A DNA stretch of 64,000 nucleotides from DASUZB01 sp036377075 (GTDB lineage: Bacteria; Actinomycetota; CALGFH01). Made by a program: the position numbers and the translations under genes. Positions 34,177 to 43,401 of the stretch are shown piece after piece. The notes under the pieces are model-generated. The model did not search any database, was not told the DNA's origin, and was given only the letters and a program-made list of their open reading frames with translations. How positions within the stretch are numbered: the first letter of the stretch is position 1; the number at the start of each line of letters is the position of its first letter. The DNA is taken from contig DASUZB010000143.1 in the NCBI GenBank assembly GCA_036377075.1, positions 1 to 64,000 on the forward strand, in the 5' to 3' direction.

Positions 34177-35992
34177 GCCGCTACGGATCGCCAACTGCTC
34201 GGGCTTCTACGGCGACCGGCTCTCGGCCGCGCGGGAGATGGTCGAGGGTGGCCCGATCGACGTGCTCACCGGCGACTACCTGGCCGAGCTGACCATGGCG
34301 ATCCTGTGGAAGGCGCGCGCCAAGGACCCGGGCGCCGGCTACGCGACCAGCTTCCTCGCCCAGTGGGAGCAGGTCGCCGCGGCCGTCGCCGAGCGCGGCA
34401 CCAAGGTGGTGGTCAACGCGGGCGGCCTCAACCCCGCCGGGCTGGCCGACGCGGTGCGCGCGGTCGCCAGCCGGCTCGGGCTGGCGCTCCGGGTCGCCCA
34501 CGTCGACGGCGACGACCTGCTCGCCCGCCTCCCCGAGCTGCAGGCCGCTGGCGAGCCCCTCGCCCACCTGGACGACGGCCGCCCGCTCGCCACGCAGCCG
34601 CGTCAGCCCGTCGCGGCGAACGCCTACCTCGGCTGCTTCGGCATCGCCGAGGCGCTCGGCGCCGGCGCCGACGTGGTCGTCTGCGGGCGGGTCACCGACG
34701 CCGCGCTCACCATGGGCCCGGCCGCCTGGCACCACGGCTGGGCGCGCGACGACCTCGACGCCCTCGCCGGCGCGCTGGTCGCCGGGCACGTGATCGAGTG
34801 CGGCGCGCAGGCGACCGGCGGCAACTACGCCTTCTTCGCCGAGGTGCCGGGCCTGGAGGCCCCCGGCTTCCCGATCGCCGAGGTGGCCGCCGACGGCGGC
34901 GCGGTGATCACCAAGCACGCCGCGCACGGCGGGCTGGTCAGCGTCGGCACGGTCACCGCGCAGCTGCTCTACGAGGTCGCCGGCCCGCGCTACGCCTCGC
35001 CCGACGTGACCGCCAGGCTCGACACGGTGCGGATCGAGCCGGACGGGCCGGACCGGGTCCGCATCGGCGGCGTGCGCGGCGAGCCGCCACCGCCGACCAC
35101 CAAGGTCGCGGTCGTCCTGCCGGGCGGCTGGCGCAACAGCGTCGGCTTCCTGCTCACCGGCCTCGACGTCGAGGCCAAGGCGGCCCTGGTGGAGCGGGCC
35201 CTGTGGCGGCGGCTCGGCGGCCGGGAGGCGTTCGCCCGCAGCGACGTGCGCCTGCTCGGCGGCGACCGGCTGGACCCGGCCAGCGCCGAGCAGGCCACCT
35301 CCGAGCTGCGCGTCACCGTGATGGACCCCGACCCGGCCAAGGTCGGCCGCCGCTTCTCGGCGGCCTGCGTCGAGCTGGCCCTGGCGAACTACCCGGGCTT
35401 CACCCTCACCGCGCCGCCGGGCCGCGAGACCGCCTTCGCCGTCTACTGGCCGACGCTGGTGGCCAACGAGGTCGTGCCCCACCGGGTCGTCCACCACGAC
35501 GGCAGCTGCAGCACCGTCGCGCCGGCCCCGGTGGTCGCCGCGGCCGACCTCGACGACCCGGCCCCGCCGCTCCCGGCGGCGGCCACCGCGCCGGAGGCGG
35601 CCGACCCGGCCACCGGCACCGGGCCGGCCCGGCGCCCGCCCGGCGGCCCGACCGTGCGGGCGCCGCTCGGCCGGCTCGCCGGGGCTCGCTCCGGCGACAA
35701 GGGCGGCAACGCCAACCTCGGGGTCTGGGTCCGCGACCGGGCCGCCTACGCCTGGTTGGACGGCTTCCTCACGGTGGAGCGGCTGCGCGCGCTGCTGCCC
35801 GAGGCGGCCGGCCTGGAGGTGCGGCGCTACGCGTTCGCGAACCTGCTCGCGGTCAACTTCGTGATCGTCGGCCTGCTCGGCGAGGGCGTCGCCTCCTCCA
35901 CCCGCCCCGACCCGCAGGCCAAGGGCCTCGGCGAGCAGCTCCGCGCCCGCCTGGTCGACCTCCCGGCGGCCCTCCTGCCGCCAGGCGCCTGA
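34169..35992 (+). CDS. AtuA-like (DUF1446) protein, acyclic terpene utilisation family
   Basis: The 607-residue product has the DUF1446 domain (about 1-440) beginning RIANCSGFYGDRLSAAREMV with GDYLAELTMAIL, AGGLNPAGLADAV and CGRVTDAALTMGPAAWHHGW. After an Ala/Pro-rich linker (about 455-500) comes the small C-terminal AtuA domain (about 505-605) with GARSGDKGGNANLGVW. In Pseudomonas the atu genes serve citronellol/geraniol breakdown, though the reaction of AtuA itself is not settled. ATG at 34169 overlaps the hydratase stop. The operon lacks the biotin-dependent geranoyl-CoA carboxylase that normally accompanies it. Confidence 0.88.
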   Translation: MAEPLRIANCSGFYGDRLSAAREMVEGGPIDVLTGDYLAELTMAILWKARAKDPGAGYATSFLAQWEQVAAAVAERGTKVVVNAGGLNPAGLADAVRAVASRLGLALRVAHVDGDDLLARLPELQAAGEPLAHLDDGRPLATQPRQPVAANAYLGCFGIAEALGAGADVVVCGRVTDAALTMGPAAWHHGWARDDLDALAGALVAGHVIECGAQATGGNYAFFAEVPGLEAPGFPIAEVAADGGAVITKHAAHGGLVSVGTVTAQLLYEVAGPRYASPDVTARLDTVRIEPDGPDRVRIGGVRGEPPPPTTKVAVVLPGGWRNSVGFLLTGLDVEAKAALVERALWRRLGGREAFARSDVRLLGGDRLDPASAEQATSELRVTVMDPDPAKVGRRFSAACVELALANYPGFTLTAPPGRETAFAVYWPTLVANEVVPHRVVHHDGSCSTVAPAPVVAAADLDDPAPPLPAAATAPEAADPATGTGPARRPPGGPTVRAPLGRLAGARSGDKGGNANLGVWVRDRAAYAWLDGFLTVERLRALLPEAAGLEVRRYAFANLLAVNFVIVGLLGEGVASSTRPDPQAKGLGEQLRARLVDLPAALLPPGA

Positions 35993-36104
35993 CCAAGGGC
36001 TACCAGGGCAGGCGGCCGCGCCCCTGGACTGGTTCAAGTAGGCTACGCGGGGAAAACCGGGTATCACCAATCGAGTGCCTTCGGACGTCCGGGAGGACGG
36101 AGCC

Positions 36105-36584
36105 ATGAGCCGCGGGACCGCGATCTTCCTCATCGTGCTCGGGGCGATCCTCGGGTTCGCCGTCACGGCAGAGATCAGCGGCATCGACATCCAGACCGTC
36201 GGCTTCATCCTGCTGGTCGTCGGCGTCGGCGGTCTGCTGTGGTCGCTGCTCCGGACCAGCGCGGACCAGGAGGTCGTGCTCCTCCCCGAGCCCGAACAGC
36301 CGCACCCGACGGTGGAGCAGGTCGACCCGGTGGTCCTGGCGGAGCTGGTCGGGCGGGTCCACGCGCTCGTCGGCCAGTCGAGGACCTTCCTCGAGGCCGA
36401 GGGCTACACCAACGAGCGCATCGACGAGCTGGCGGCCGACTTCGTCGCCGGCGACCACGGCCGCTCCAGGGACGAGTTCATCGCCTGGGCGGTGTCGCAC
36501 GACCACCTCCCACGGCCGGCCGTGCAGGAAGAGGTGCCGACCGTGCGCCAGGAGCCGGTCACGCGCGAGGACGAGCCCGCGTAG
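36105..36584 (+). CDS. DUF6458-family small membrane protein with extended tail
   Basis: The 159-residue product has two membrane helices (about 3-24 and 30-50) reading FLIVLGAILGFAV and VGFILLVVGVGGLLWSLL, the DUF6458 pattern common in actinobacteria, then a cytoplasmic helical tail with RVHALVGQSRTFLEAEGYTNE and an acidic end. Typical family members stop near 80-100 residues, so the tail is an addition. ATG at 36105 has GGAGGACGGAG upstream. It converges on bcp with only 2 bp between stops. Its function is unknown. Confidence 0.78.
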   Translation: MSRGTAIFLIVLGAILGFAVTAEISGIDIQTVGFILLVVGVGGLLWSLLRTSADQEVVLLPEPEQPHPTVEQVDPVVLAELVGRVHALVGQSRTFLEAEGYTNERIDELAADFVAGDHGRSRDEFIAWAVSHDHLPRPAVQEEVPTVRQEPVTREDEPA

Positions 36585-36586
36585 CG

Positions 36587-37051
36587 TCAGCCGGCGATCT
36601 CCTCGAGGACCCTGGCGGCGTGGCCGTCGGCCTTGACGTCGTACCAGGCACGCCCGACGTTCCCGTGTTCGTCGACCAGGAAGGTGGAGCGCAGGATGCC
36701 GATCACCGTCTGGCCGTAGCGGACCCGCTCGCCCCAGGCGCCGTACTGGTCGGCGACCGCGTGGTCGGGATCGCTGAGCAGGGTGAAGCGGAGGCCGTAC
36801 TTGGTGCGGAAGCGCTGGTGCGAGGCGGCGTCGTCGGGGGAGATGCCGATCACCGGGACCTCGGCGGCCTGGAACGCGTGCAGGTTGTCGTTGAACTGGC
36901 AGGCTTCCTTGGTGCAGCCGGGGGTGTCGTCGGCGGGGTAGAAGTAGACGAGCACCTTGCGGCCCTTGAAGTCTTCCAGCGAGACCGGCCTGCCGTCCTG
37001 GTCGGGCAAGGTGAACGCGGGTGCCTGGTCGCCGGCGTCGAGCTTGGTCAT
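36587..37051 (-). CDS. bcp: Thiol peroxidase (bacterioferritin comigratory protein / PrxQ)
   Basis: The 154-residue cytoplasmic peroxiredoxin reduces hydroperoxides with thioredoxin-type reductants. It has the peroxidatic Cys46 and resolving Cys51 in DDTPGCTKEACQF, the usual FYPADDT approach and the C-terminal STFLVDEHGNV strand. ATG at 37051 starts at the usual MTKLDAGDQAPAFTLP. It is monocistronic, and its stop nearly touches that of the DUF6458 gene on the other strand. Confidence 0.93.
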   Translation of the reverse strand: MTKLDAGDQAPAFTLPDQDGRPVSLEDFKGRKVLVYFYPADDTPGCTKEACQFNDNLHAFQAAEVPVIGISPDDAASHQRFRTKYGLRFTLLSDPDHAVADQYGAWGERVRYGQTVIGILRSTFLVDEHGNVGRAWYDVKADGHAARVLEEIAG

Positions 37052-37186
37052 GCACTGCCTCGCTTGGTGGGACGATGCTGCCGCCGACGACTGTATTGGT
37101 TCCGCCGGGACGTCACCACCTGACCGCTGCGCACCCGACGACCACCCGGGGCCCGCGGCCGCCGGGTGGCCGCCGGTTGGGGGAAC

Positions 37187-37483
37187 TCAGCCCACCCCGA
37201 AGGACGCCGCGATGCCCTGCTCGGTCTGCGCGTAGCGGGCCGCTGCCTGTCCCGTCAGCTGCGCCATGCCGGTCAGCGCCTCGTTGAGCCCGCGCGCGTC
37301 CCGCTGCCACTGCTCCCAGAGGGCCTGGAAGCGCGCCTGGGCCATGCCGGCCCAGTCGGAGCCGAGCGGCGCGACGCTGTTGGTGAGCTGCGCCAGGATG
37401 CCGTCGACGTTGCCGGCGCCGGCCGTGAGCTGGGTCGCGACCTGCTGGAGCTGCTCCGGCGTGACCCTGATCCCGCTCGCCAT
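37187..37483 (-). CDS. WXG100-family type VII secretion substrate
   Basis: The 98-residue helical hairpin protein has the W-x-G turn as SDWAGMAQARFQALW (Trp near 43). It also has the N-terminal ITPEQL-like start IRVTPEQLQQVATQL and a C-terminal YAQTEQGI segment that fits the YxxxD/E export signal. ATG at 37483 follows AAGGAGG. It is the last gene of the leftward EccC cluster and its probable cargo. No adjacent partner of the CFP-10 kind is encoded, so it may form a homodimer. Confidence 0.88.
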   Translation of the reverse strand: MASGIRVTPEQLQQVATQLTAGAGNVDGILAQLTNSVAPLGSDWAGMAQARFQALWEQWQRDARGLNEALTGMAQLTGQAAARYAQTEQGIAASFGVG

Positions 37484-37549
37484 GCCAGCCTCCTTGGTGG
37501 AACGCGGTGTTCGATCGTCTGGTAATACGGGACGGACGGCGCGGGAGGT

Positions 37550-39202
37550 TCATCCCGGCGTGCCTGGCCCTTCGGCCAGGCCGGCCAGCAGGCAGGCGGC
37601 CAGCTCGTGCATTGCGGTGCGGCAGCCGGCGCCCGCGCTCGGCCAGGCGAAGCTGCCGGCCGCGAGCTCGGCGGCCGCCCGCGGGGCGCTGGGGACCGTC
37701 ACCAGGCCGCGCGCGTCCGGCAGGTAGCCGCCGAGGCGGTCCAGGTCGAGGCTGGCCCGGGGCGCGTCCATCGCGGTGGCCTGCCGTGGCGGGCCGGCAC
37801 CGGCCGGCATGCGGTTGACCACCACGGTGACGGGCAGCCCGGCGCGGATCAGCGGCAGCCCGGCCTCGACCGCCAGGCTGGCGCCGACCGGGTCGGCATC
37901 GGTGACCAGCAGGAGCTGGTCGCAGGCCTGGACGGCGGCCTGGCCGGCAGGCGCGTGCAGCCCCGCCCCGCAGTCGACCAGCACCAGCGGGTAGAGCGAG
38001 CGCAGCCGCTGGAGCGACAGCCGCCAGGCGCGCTCGTCGAGCGGCGCCCGCCGTGCCGGGGCGGGCAGCACCGCCAGGCCGTGGGCCGCGCGGCCCAGCC
38101 GCGCGTCCAGCCCTTCCCGGGTCGGCATCGCCCGCGCCAGCCGCGCCACCAGGTCGTCGGCCAGCCAGGCGGGGGGCCGCTCCGGGACGGGCGCGGCTCG
38201 TCCCAGCCGCGCGAGCAGGTCTTCGGCGCCCGCCTGCCGGTCGCCGGCGGAGCGCGCGGCAGTCCCCAGTGCGCCGGCCTCCCAGCCGATTCCGAGGACG
38301 CGCGCCAGCGAGCCTGGGTGGTCGCTGCCGCCGGCGTCGACGGCCAGCACCCGCTCCCGCCGGTGCAGCGCCAGCAGCGTGCCGAGCAGCCCGGTGACGG
38401 TGGTCGCGCCGACGCCGTCCCTGGCCGCGGCGACCGCGACCGTCACCGCCCGGCGGGGCAGCGGCGCCCCGACGGCCGCGTCGAGCTGCTCCAGGTAGGA
38501 GCTGGAGCGCCATGCCCGCCGCACCGACCGCAGCCGTCCGAGTCCCGCCCGGCCAGGCGGGCCGCCGGCCCGCGCCCCTGCCGCCGCCTCCTGCCATCTG
38601 GCCTGGCCCGGTCCCGCGTCCCTGCCTGGCGCCGGTTCGTGCCAGGTGGCGCCCGCCGTTCCCGGGTCGGGCGGGGCCTCGACCGGGGCGAAGGCGGCGG
38701 CGCCCATGGGCGCGGCGCCGCGCCGGCCGGAGGCGGCCTCGGTCGCCGCCAGCAGCGCCATCACCAGGCCGCCCTTGAAGCGCGGGGGGCGTGGCCGGGG
38801 AGCGGTCGTGGGCTCGCCGGCCTCGGTCGGGGCGGCGAGCAGCGCCTGGGCGGCCAAGGTGGCGCGTTCGGCCAGCGGGTGGCGTGGCGGCAGCGCGGCG
38901 GCGGTGCGCTCGACGGGGCTGCGGCCGTCCCTCGGCGGTGGCGGAGGCGGCGGCGCCGCCGGGGCGGGGCGGGGCGTGCCGAGGTGGAGCAGGGCGCCGT
39001 TGAGGATCCCGGCGGCAGCGAGCGACGAACCGGCCGGGAGCGGATGCCCACCGACCGGCGTGAGCGTCAGGCCGTCGGGGGCGGTGTCGTCGCCGAGCAG
39101 CCGTGCCAGCACCGGCAGCAGCTCGGCCACTGGCGCGTCGGCCGGCAGCGACAGGTCGCGCCGCCCACGCGGCCCGGCGACCGTGACCAGCAGGGTGCGC
39201 AC
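37550..39202 (-). CDS. Fusion of YukD/EccD-like ubiquitin fold and ParA/MinD-type ATPase
   Basis: In the 550-residue product residues 1-80 (TLLVTVAGPRGRRDLSLPADAPVAELLP and LTPVGGHPLPAG) resemble the ubiquitin-like domain of EccD/YukD. A long Pro/Ala/Arg-rich linker (about 80-245) follows, then a ParA/MinD-like domain (about 250-545) with VAVAAARDGVGATTVTGLLG, LAVDAGG, LVLVDCGAGLH and VVVNRMPAG. The P-loop Lys that contacts phosphate in KGGxGKTT is Ala (GVGATT), so ATP hydrolysis is doubtful. No membrane helices are present, unlike true EccD. GTG at 39202 lies 3 bp after the EccC stop. It is likely a cytosolic partner of EccC. Confidence 0.78.
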   Translation of the reverse strand: MRTLLVTVAGPRGRRDLSLPADAPVAELLPVLARLLGDDTAPDGLTLTPVGGHPLPAGSSLAAAGILNGALLHLGTPRPAPAAPPPPPPPRDGRSPVERTAAALPPRHPLAERATLAAQALLAAPTEAGEPTTAPRPRPPRFKGGLVMALLAATEAASGRRGAAPMGAAAFAPVEAPPDPGTAGATWHEPAPGRDAGPGQARWQEAAAGARAGGPPGRAGLGRLRSVRRAWRSSSYLEQLDAAVGAPLPRRAVTVAVAAARDGVGATTVTGLLGTLLALHRRERVLAVDAGGSDHPGSLARVLGIGWEAGALGTAARSAGDRQAGAEDLLARLGRAAPVPERPPAWLADDLVARLARAMPTREGLDARLGRAAHGLAVLPAPARRAPLDERAWRLSLQRLRSLYPLVLVDCGAGLHAPAGQAAVQACDQLLLVTDADPVGASLAVEAGLPLIRAGLPVTVVVNRMPAGAGPPRQATAMDAPRASLDLDRLGGYLPDARGLVTVPSAPRAAAELAAGSFAWPSAGAGCRTAMHELAACLLAGLAEGPGTPG

Positions 39203-39205
39203 CGC

Positions 39206-42200
39206 TCAGCCCTCCACCGCGCGGGCGGGCGCGGCCGGTTCCCGCCGGGGTCTGGTGGGCGCCTGGGCGGCCTGGACGAGCACGGCGGCGCGGCGCCGGA
39301 CCAGCTGACCGCGGCCGGGCGGGAGCGGCTCGGCCTTGCGCCCGCCGAGCAGGGGACCCTCGTCAGGGTCGCCGCTCATCAGCAGGCCGGGCGGCCCCAG
39401 CTCGCGGAGGCGCTGCAGCAGCGGCTCGAAGGCGCTGCGCGCGAGCCCGCCGACGCGCCGCGCGAGGACCAGGTGGAAGCCGACGTCACGGCCCTGCGCG
39501 AGGAACTCGGCGAGGCCGGCGAGCGGGTTGCCGACCGCGCCGGCGACCAGGTCGTAGTCGTCGACCAGCAGCACCAGCTCCGGGCCCGACCAGGCGCGGG
39601 CCTGGCGCAGCGCGCTCACCGACAGGTCGGCGGGCCGCCAGCGGCCCGCCAGCTCCGCGGCGAGCCGCGCGGCCAGCTCGGCGGCCGTCTCCGCGGTGCA
39701 GGCGTAGCCGAGCAGGTGCGCCTCGTCGACCGCGTCGAGCAACTGGCGCCGGTAGTCGACGACCGCGACCTGCAGCCGCTGCGGCGGCCACGCCGCCACC
39801 AGGCGCCGCGCCAGCCCGCCGAGCAGGGTGGTCTTGCCGCAGCGGTCGTCGCCGAGCACCAGGAAGTGCGGGTCGTCGCCGAACAGGTCGACCCGTGCGG
39901 GGCGCAGGCCGTGCTCCTCCAGGCCGATGGCGGCGCCCCGCTCCGCGTCGTCGCCGGAGTCGGGGAGGTCCTCGGGGCGCACCTCGCGCGGCAGGGTGCG
40001 CACCGGCGGCGCGGCGGGCGCCCCGCGCCAGCGCGCCGCCACGTCGGCGACCAGGCGCTCCACGCCGAGGGCGAGGCCGCCGACGTCGGCCAGCCCGTCG
40101 GCGCGCGGCAGCGCCGCCTGGAACACGGCGCCGGCGCGGTCCAGGCCCCGGCCCGGGACGCCGGCAGGCAGGGTGGCGGCCGCATGCCGGTCGATCTCCG
40201 ACTCCACCGGGTCGTTGAGGCGCAGCTCCAGGCGGCCGCCGAGGTTGTCCCGCAGCGCCAGCCGCAGGTCGGTCCAGCGGTTGGCGGCGATCACCAGGTG
40301 GATGCCGTAGTGCAGCCCGGATGCCGCCAGCTCCAGCAGGTCGTCGGTCAGCTCGGCGAACTCGGCGGCGAACAGCGCCCAGTTGTCGACCAGCACCAGC
40401 ACCTCGCCGTGCCCGCCGGGCAGCGCGCCGTCCCGCCGGGCGCGGTGGTGGGCGGCCATGCCGTCGAACCCGTGGCGCCGGAACGCCCCGGCCCGCTCGG
40501 CGGCGATCGCGCGCAGCTCGCGCACGAGGCGGTGCACCTGCTCCCGGTCGCTGCGGCCGCAGACCACGCCGACGTGGGGCAGCCCGGCGAGGGCGTGCAG
40601 CCGCCCGCCGCCGAGGTCGACCGCGTACACCTGGGCGTCGGCGGGGTCGTGGGTCAGGGCGAGCGCGGCGACCAGCGCGGCCAGCAGCGTCGACTTGCCC
40701 GACCGTGGCGCGCCGACCAGGGCGAGGTGGCCGCCGCCGCCGTTCAGGTCGAGCACGAACGGGACCTGCGCCTGCTCGCGGGGACGGTCGGCGAGGCCGA
40801 GCGGGACCGTGAGCCAGCCGGGCCCGCCCGGCCGCCGCGGCTCCGCGCCCAGGTCGAGCACCGCGTCCAGCGGCAGGGTTTCGGGCAGTGGCGCCAGCCA
40901 CACCGGTCGCGCGCGCCGCCCCGGCGGCGTGGAGGCGCACAGCCCGGCGACCGCCACCTGCATCTCGGTGCGCACCGCCGCGCCGCCGGTATCGGGAATC
41001 ACCGTGCCGGCGCCCGCAGCCTTGCCATCCGCGGGCGCCGGCGCGGCACCTTGGCCGGCCTCGGTGGCTGGGCCGGCCGTGGCTCCGGGCTCTGCCCTGG
41101 CGGCGCCGCCGAGGACGGCCAGCTCGCTGCCGAGGCCGCCGATGCCGAAGGCGTGGACCACACTGGTGGGCTCGGCCGCCGAACTGGTCACCCGCCACGG
41201 GCGGGTGACCAGCGCGGCCTTGAAGCGCTGCTTGGCGCCGTCGACCCGTAGCCAGCCGAGCCCCGGCAGGGGCGGCAGCTCGAACGCCTCCCGGCCCCCG
41301 AGGGCGACCACCGACTCCTCCGCGCTGAAGGTGCGCAGGCAGATGCGGTAGCGCAGGTGGCTCTCGAGGCCGCGGATGCGGCCCTCGTCGAGCCGCTGCG
41401 TCGCCAGCAGGAGGTGGACCCCGAGGCTGCGGCCGGTGCGGCCGATGGAGACGAACAGGTCGAGGAAGTCGGGCCGTGCGGCCAGCAGCTCGCCGAACTC
41501 GTCGACGATCACCAGCAGGGACGGCAGCGGCGCCAGCCCGGCGTGCGGGTTGGCCGCCCGGTGGGCCTGGTAGTCGCGAGCCCGGTCGAAGTTGCCCGCC
41601 GCCGCCAGCAGGCGCTGGCGCCGCTCGAGCTCCCCGAACAGCGCCTCGTGCATGCGGCCGACCAGGGTCGGCTCGCGCTCCAGGTTGGTGATCACGCCGG
41701 CGACGTGCGGCAGGGCGGCCACCTCGGCGAAGGTCGCCCCGCCCTTGTAGTCGACCAGGACGAGCGCCAGCTCCTCCGGTGCGTGCCCGAGGGCGAGCCC
41801 GGTCACCAGGGTGCGCAGCAGCTCGCTCTTGCCCGATCCGGTGGCCCCGACCACCAGCCCGTGCGGTCCCATGCCGTCCTCGGCCGCCTCCTTGAGGTCG
41901 AGCGCGACCGGGCGCCCGTCGTCGCCGACCCCGATGGGGGTGCGCAGCAGCCCCGCGCCGCGGCGGCCCGGGTCCGCCGGCGGCCCGGCGCCGTCGAGGC
42001 CGAGGAGGCCGAGCAGGCCCTTGGAGTCGACCGTGGCCGAGCCTCCCCCGGGCGTGCGCAGCACCAGCGGGGCCATCGCCCTGGCGATCGCCTCGCACAG
42101 CTCCACCGGGGCCGTGTCCGGCACCAGGCCGTGTTCGTGGCGGCCGTCGGGCGTCAGCTCGGCGTAGTCGAGCCAGCCGTCCGCGCCCAGCTCCAGCACC

Positions 42201-43375
42201 GCGCCGGCCCGCGCCGGCACCTCGTCGGGCCGCTCCACCAACGTGACGACCAGCACGCCCAGCTCGGCCGCGACCGTCAGGAGCCGGTCGAGGACGGGCA
42301 GGCGGCCCACCGGGTCCATGGGCCGGTAGCCGTCCACGATCACCACGACCGGCTGCAGGCCGACCGCCGCCGCGGCGCCGACCGGTGCGACCTCGGCGCG
42401 GCTCCGCTCCAGGTGCTCGAGCCGTGGCTGCACCAGCTGGGTGAGCAGCACGTCCAGGTCGTCCGGGTCGACCGTCAGGGCGACCGTCCCGCGGCCGTCC
42501 GCCGCGACCGCCCCGGCCTCGCGCACGTGCGGCAGCCACTTCATCCAGCTCCACGCCGGCTCGGCGGACGGCTCGAACCAGGCGACCAGGCGCAGGTCGT
42601 CCGGGGCGTGCCAGATGGTGAGCTGGCAGACGAGCGCGCGCGCCAGCCCCCTGGCCGTCTCCCGGTCGCCCACCACCGCCAGCGAGCCGAGCTCGCCGGC
42701 GGCGACCGTCAGCGGCATGCCCGCCAGGCGACGGTGGCCGTCGACCACCTCCCTGGCGGCGGCCTCGAGCTCGGTAACGTACTCGACCAGCGGGTTGCTG
42801 CCGAGGTCGAGGCGGACCGGCACGGCCAGCGGGACGGTGCCGAGGCCGACGCGGGCGTGGAGGAAGTCCGGGTCGGTGCGGCGCCGCTCCCAGAGGTGGC
42901 GGCGCCCGGCGACCACCGGCCACAACGCGGCGACGGCCGGGTGGACGCGGGCTGCCGCCGCCCGCTGTGCGGCCGCCACCGCGTCGAGCCGGCGCCGCTG
43001 CTCGTCCAGGTGGGCGTGGTAGCGCTCGGTGTCGCGGCGGCGCTTGCGCCGCGACCCGCGCCGCTGCCCGACGTACATGGCGACCGCGAGGACGACGCTC
43101 AGCACCACGATCCCGCCGGCGACGGCGAGGAACAGCGGGTTGCGGTAGACGAAGGCGAAGCTCGCCATCCCGAGGCTGCCGACGAGGGGGAGCAGGACCT
43201 GCAGGAAGGCGCGCGGCGACGGGGGGTCGAGGGTCGGCGGCGCGGCCACGAGCACCGGCTCGCCGGCGACCGGCTCCGGGAACGCCCGCGCGGGGCGGTG
43301 GAACAGCACCGACCCTGGCGGGCCGTCGCCCGGGCCGGTCCGTTCGCCGGACCGGTCGGGTACCGTGGTCGTCAC
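39206..43375 (-). CDS. eccC: EccC-type FtsK/SpoIIIE ATPase of a type VII secretion system
   Basis: The 1389-residue protein has an N-terminal HRPARAFPEPVAGEP motif, two membrane helices (about 58-75 and 81-103), and three tandem ATPase domains. Domain 1 (P-loop GATGSGKSE near 512, Walker B LVIVDEFGE) is complete. Domain 2 (GAPRSGKST near 888) has Walker B LVLVDNW, so the catalytic Glu is Asn. Domain 3 (GDDRCGKTT near 1172) has LVLLVDDYD. This matches EccC proteins, in which domain 1 powers export and domains 2 and 3 bind substrate. GTG at 43375 follows AGGAGG. The gene sits between the pseudokinase and the YukD-ParA fusion. No EccB, EccE or mycosin gene is visible in the window. Confidence 0.9.
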   Translation of the reverse strand: MTTTVPDRSGERTGPGDGPPGSVLFHRPARAFPEPVAGEPVLVAAPPTLDPPSPRAFLQVLLPLVGSLGMASFAFVYRNPLFLAVAGGIVVLSVVLAVAMYVGQRRGSRRKRRRDTERYHAHLDEQRRRLDAVAAAQRAAAARVHPAVAALWPVVAGRRHLWERRRTDPDFLHARVGLGTVPLAVPVRLDLGSNPLVEYVTELEAAAREVVDGHRRLAGMPLTVAAGELGSLAVVGDRETARGLARALVCQLTIWHAPDDLRLVAWFEPSAEPAWSWMKWLPHVREAGAVAADGRGTVALTVDPDDLDVLLTQLVQPRLEHLERSRAEVAPVGAAAAVGLQPVVVIVDGYRPMDPVGRLPVLDRLLTVAAELGVLVVTLVERPDEVPARAGAVLELGADGWLDYAELTPDGRHEHGLVPDTAPVELCEAIARAMAPLVLRTPGGGSATVDSKGLLGLLGLDGAGPPADPGRRGAGLLRTPIGVGDDGRPVALDLKEAAEDGMGPHGLVVGATGSGKSELLRTLVTGLALGHAPEELALVLVDYKGGATFAEVAALPHVAGVITNLEREPTLVGRMHEALFGELERRQRLLAAAGNFDRARDYQAHRAANPHAGLAPLPSLLVIVDEFGELLAARPDFLDLFVSIGRTGRSLGVHLLLATQRLDEGRIRGLESHLRYRICLRTFSAEESVVALGGREAFELPPLPGLGWLRVDGAKQRFKAALVTRPWRVTSSAAEPTSVVHAFGIGGLGSELAVLGGAARAEPGATAGPATEAGQGAAPAPADGKAAGAGTVIPDTGGAAVRTEMQVAVAGLCASTPPGRRARPVWLAPLPETLPLDAVLDLGAEPRRPGGPGWLTVPLGLADRPREQAQVPFVLDLNGGGGHLALVGAPRSGKSTLLAALVAALALTHDPADAQVYAVDLGGGRLHALAGLPHVGVVCGRSDREQVHRLVRELRAIAAERAGAFRRHGFDGMAAHHRARRDGALPGGHGEVLVLVDNWALFAAEFAELTDDLLELAASGLHYGIHLVIAANRWTDLRLALRDNLGGRLELRLNDPVESEIDRHAAATLPAGVPGRGLDRAGAVFQAALPRADGLADVGGLALGVERLVADVAARWRGAPAAPPVRTLPREVRPEDLPDSGDDAERGAAIGLEEHGLRPARVDLFGDDPHFLVLGDDRCGKTTLLGGLARRLVAAWPPQRLQVAVVDYRRQLLDAVDEAHLLGYACTAETAAELAARLAAELAGRWRPADLSVSALRQARAWSGPELVLLVDDYDLVAGAVGNPLAGLAEFLAQGRDVGFHLVLARRVGGLARSAFEPLLQRLRELGPPGLLMSGDPDEGPLLGGRKAEPLPPGRGQLVRRRAAVLVQAAQAPTRPRREPAAPARAVEG

Positions 43376-43401
43376 CGTCCACCTCCTCGTCCTACGGCAG
43401 G

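Noticed and set aside
29287..34194. Minus-strand open frame of 1635 codons
   Set aside because: It runs antisense to four well-supported genes, has no ribosome site or recognisable domain, and is explained by the lack of stop codons in complementary frames of GC-rich codons.
37607..41251. Plus-strand open frame of 1214 codons
   Set aside because: It is antisense to the YukD-ParA and EccC genes, has no expression signals and is low complexity.
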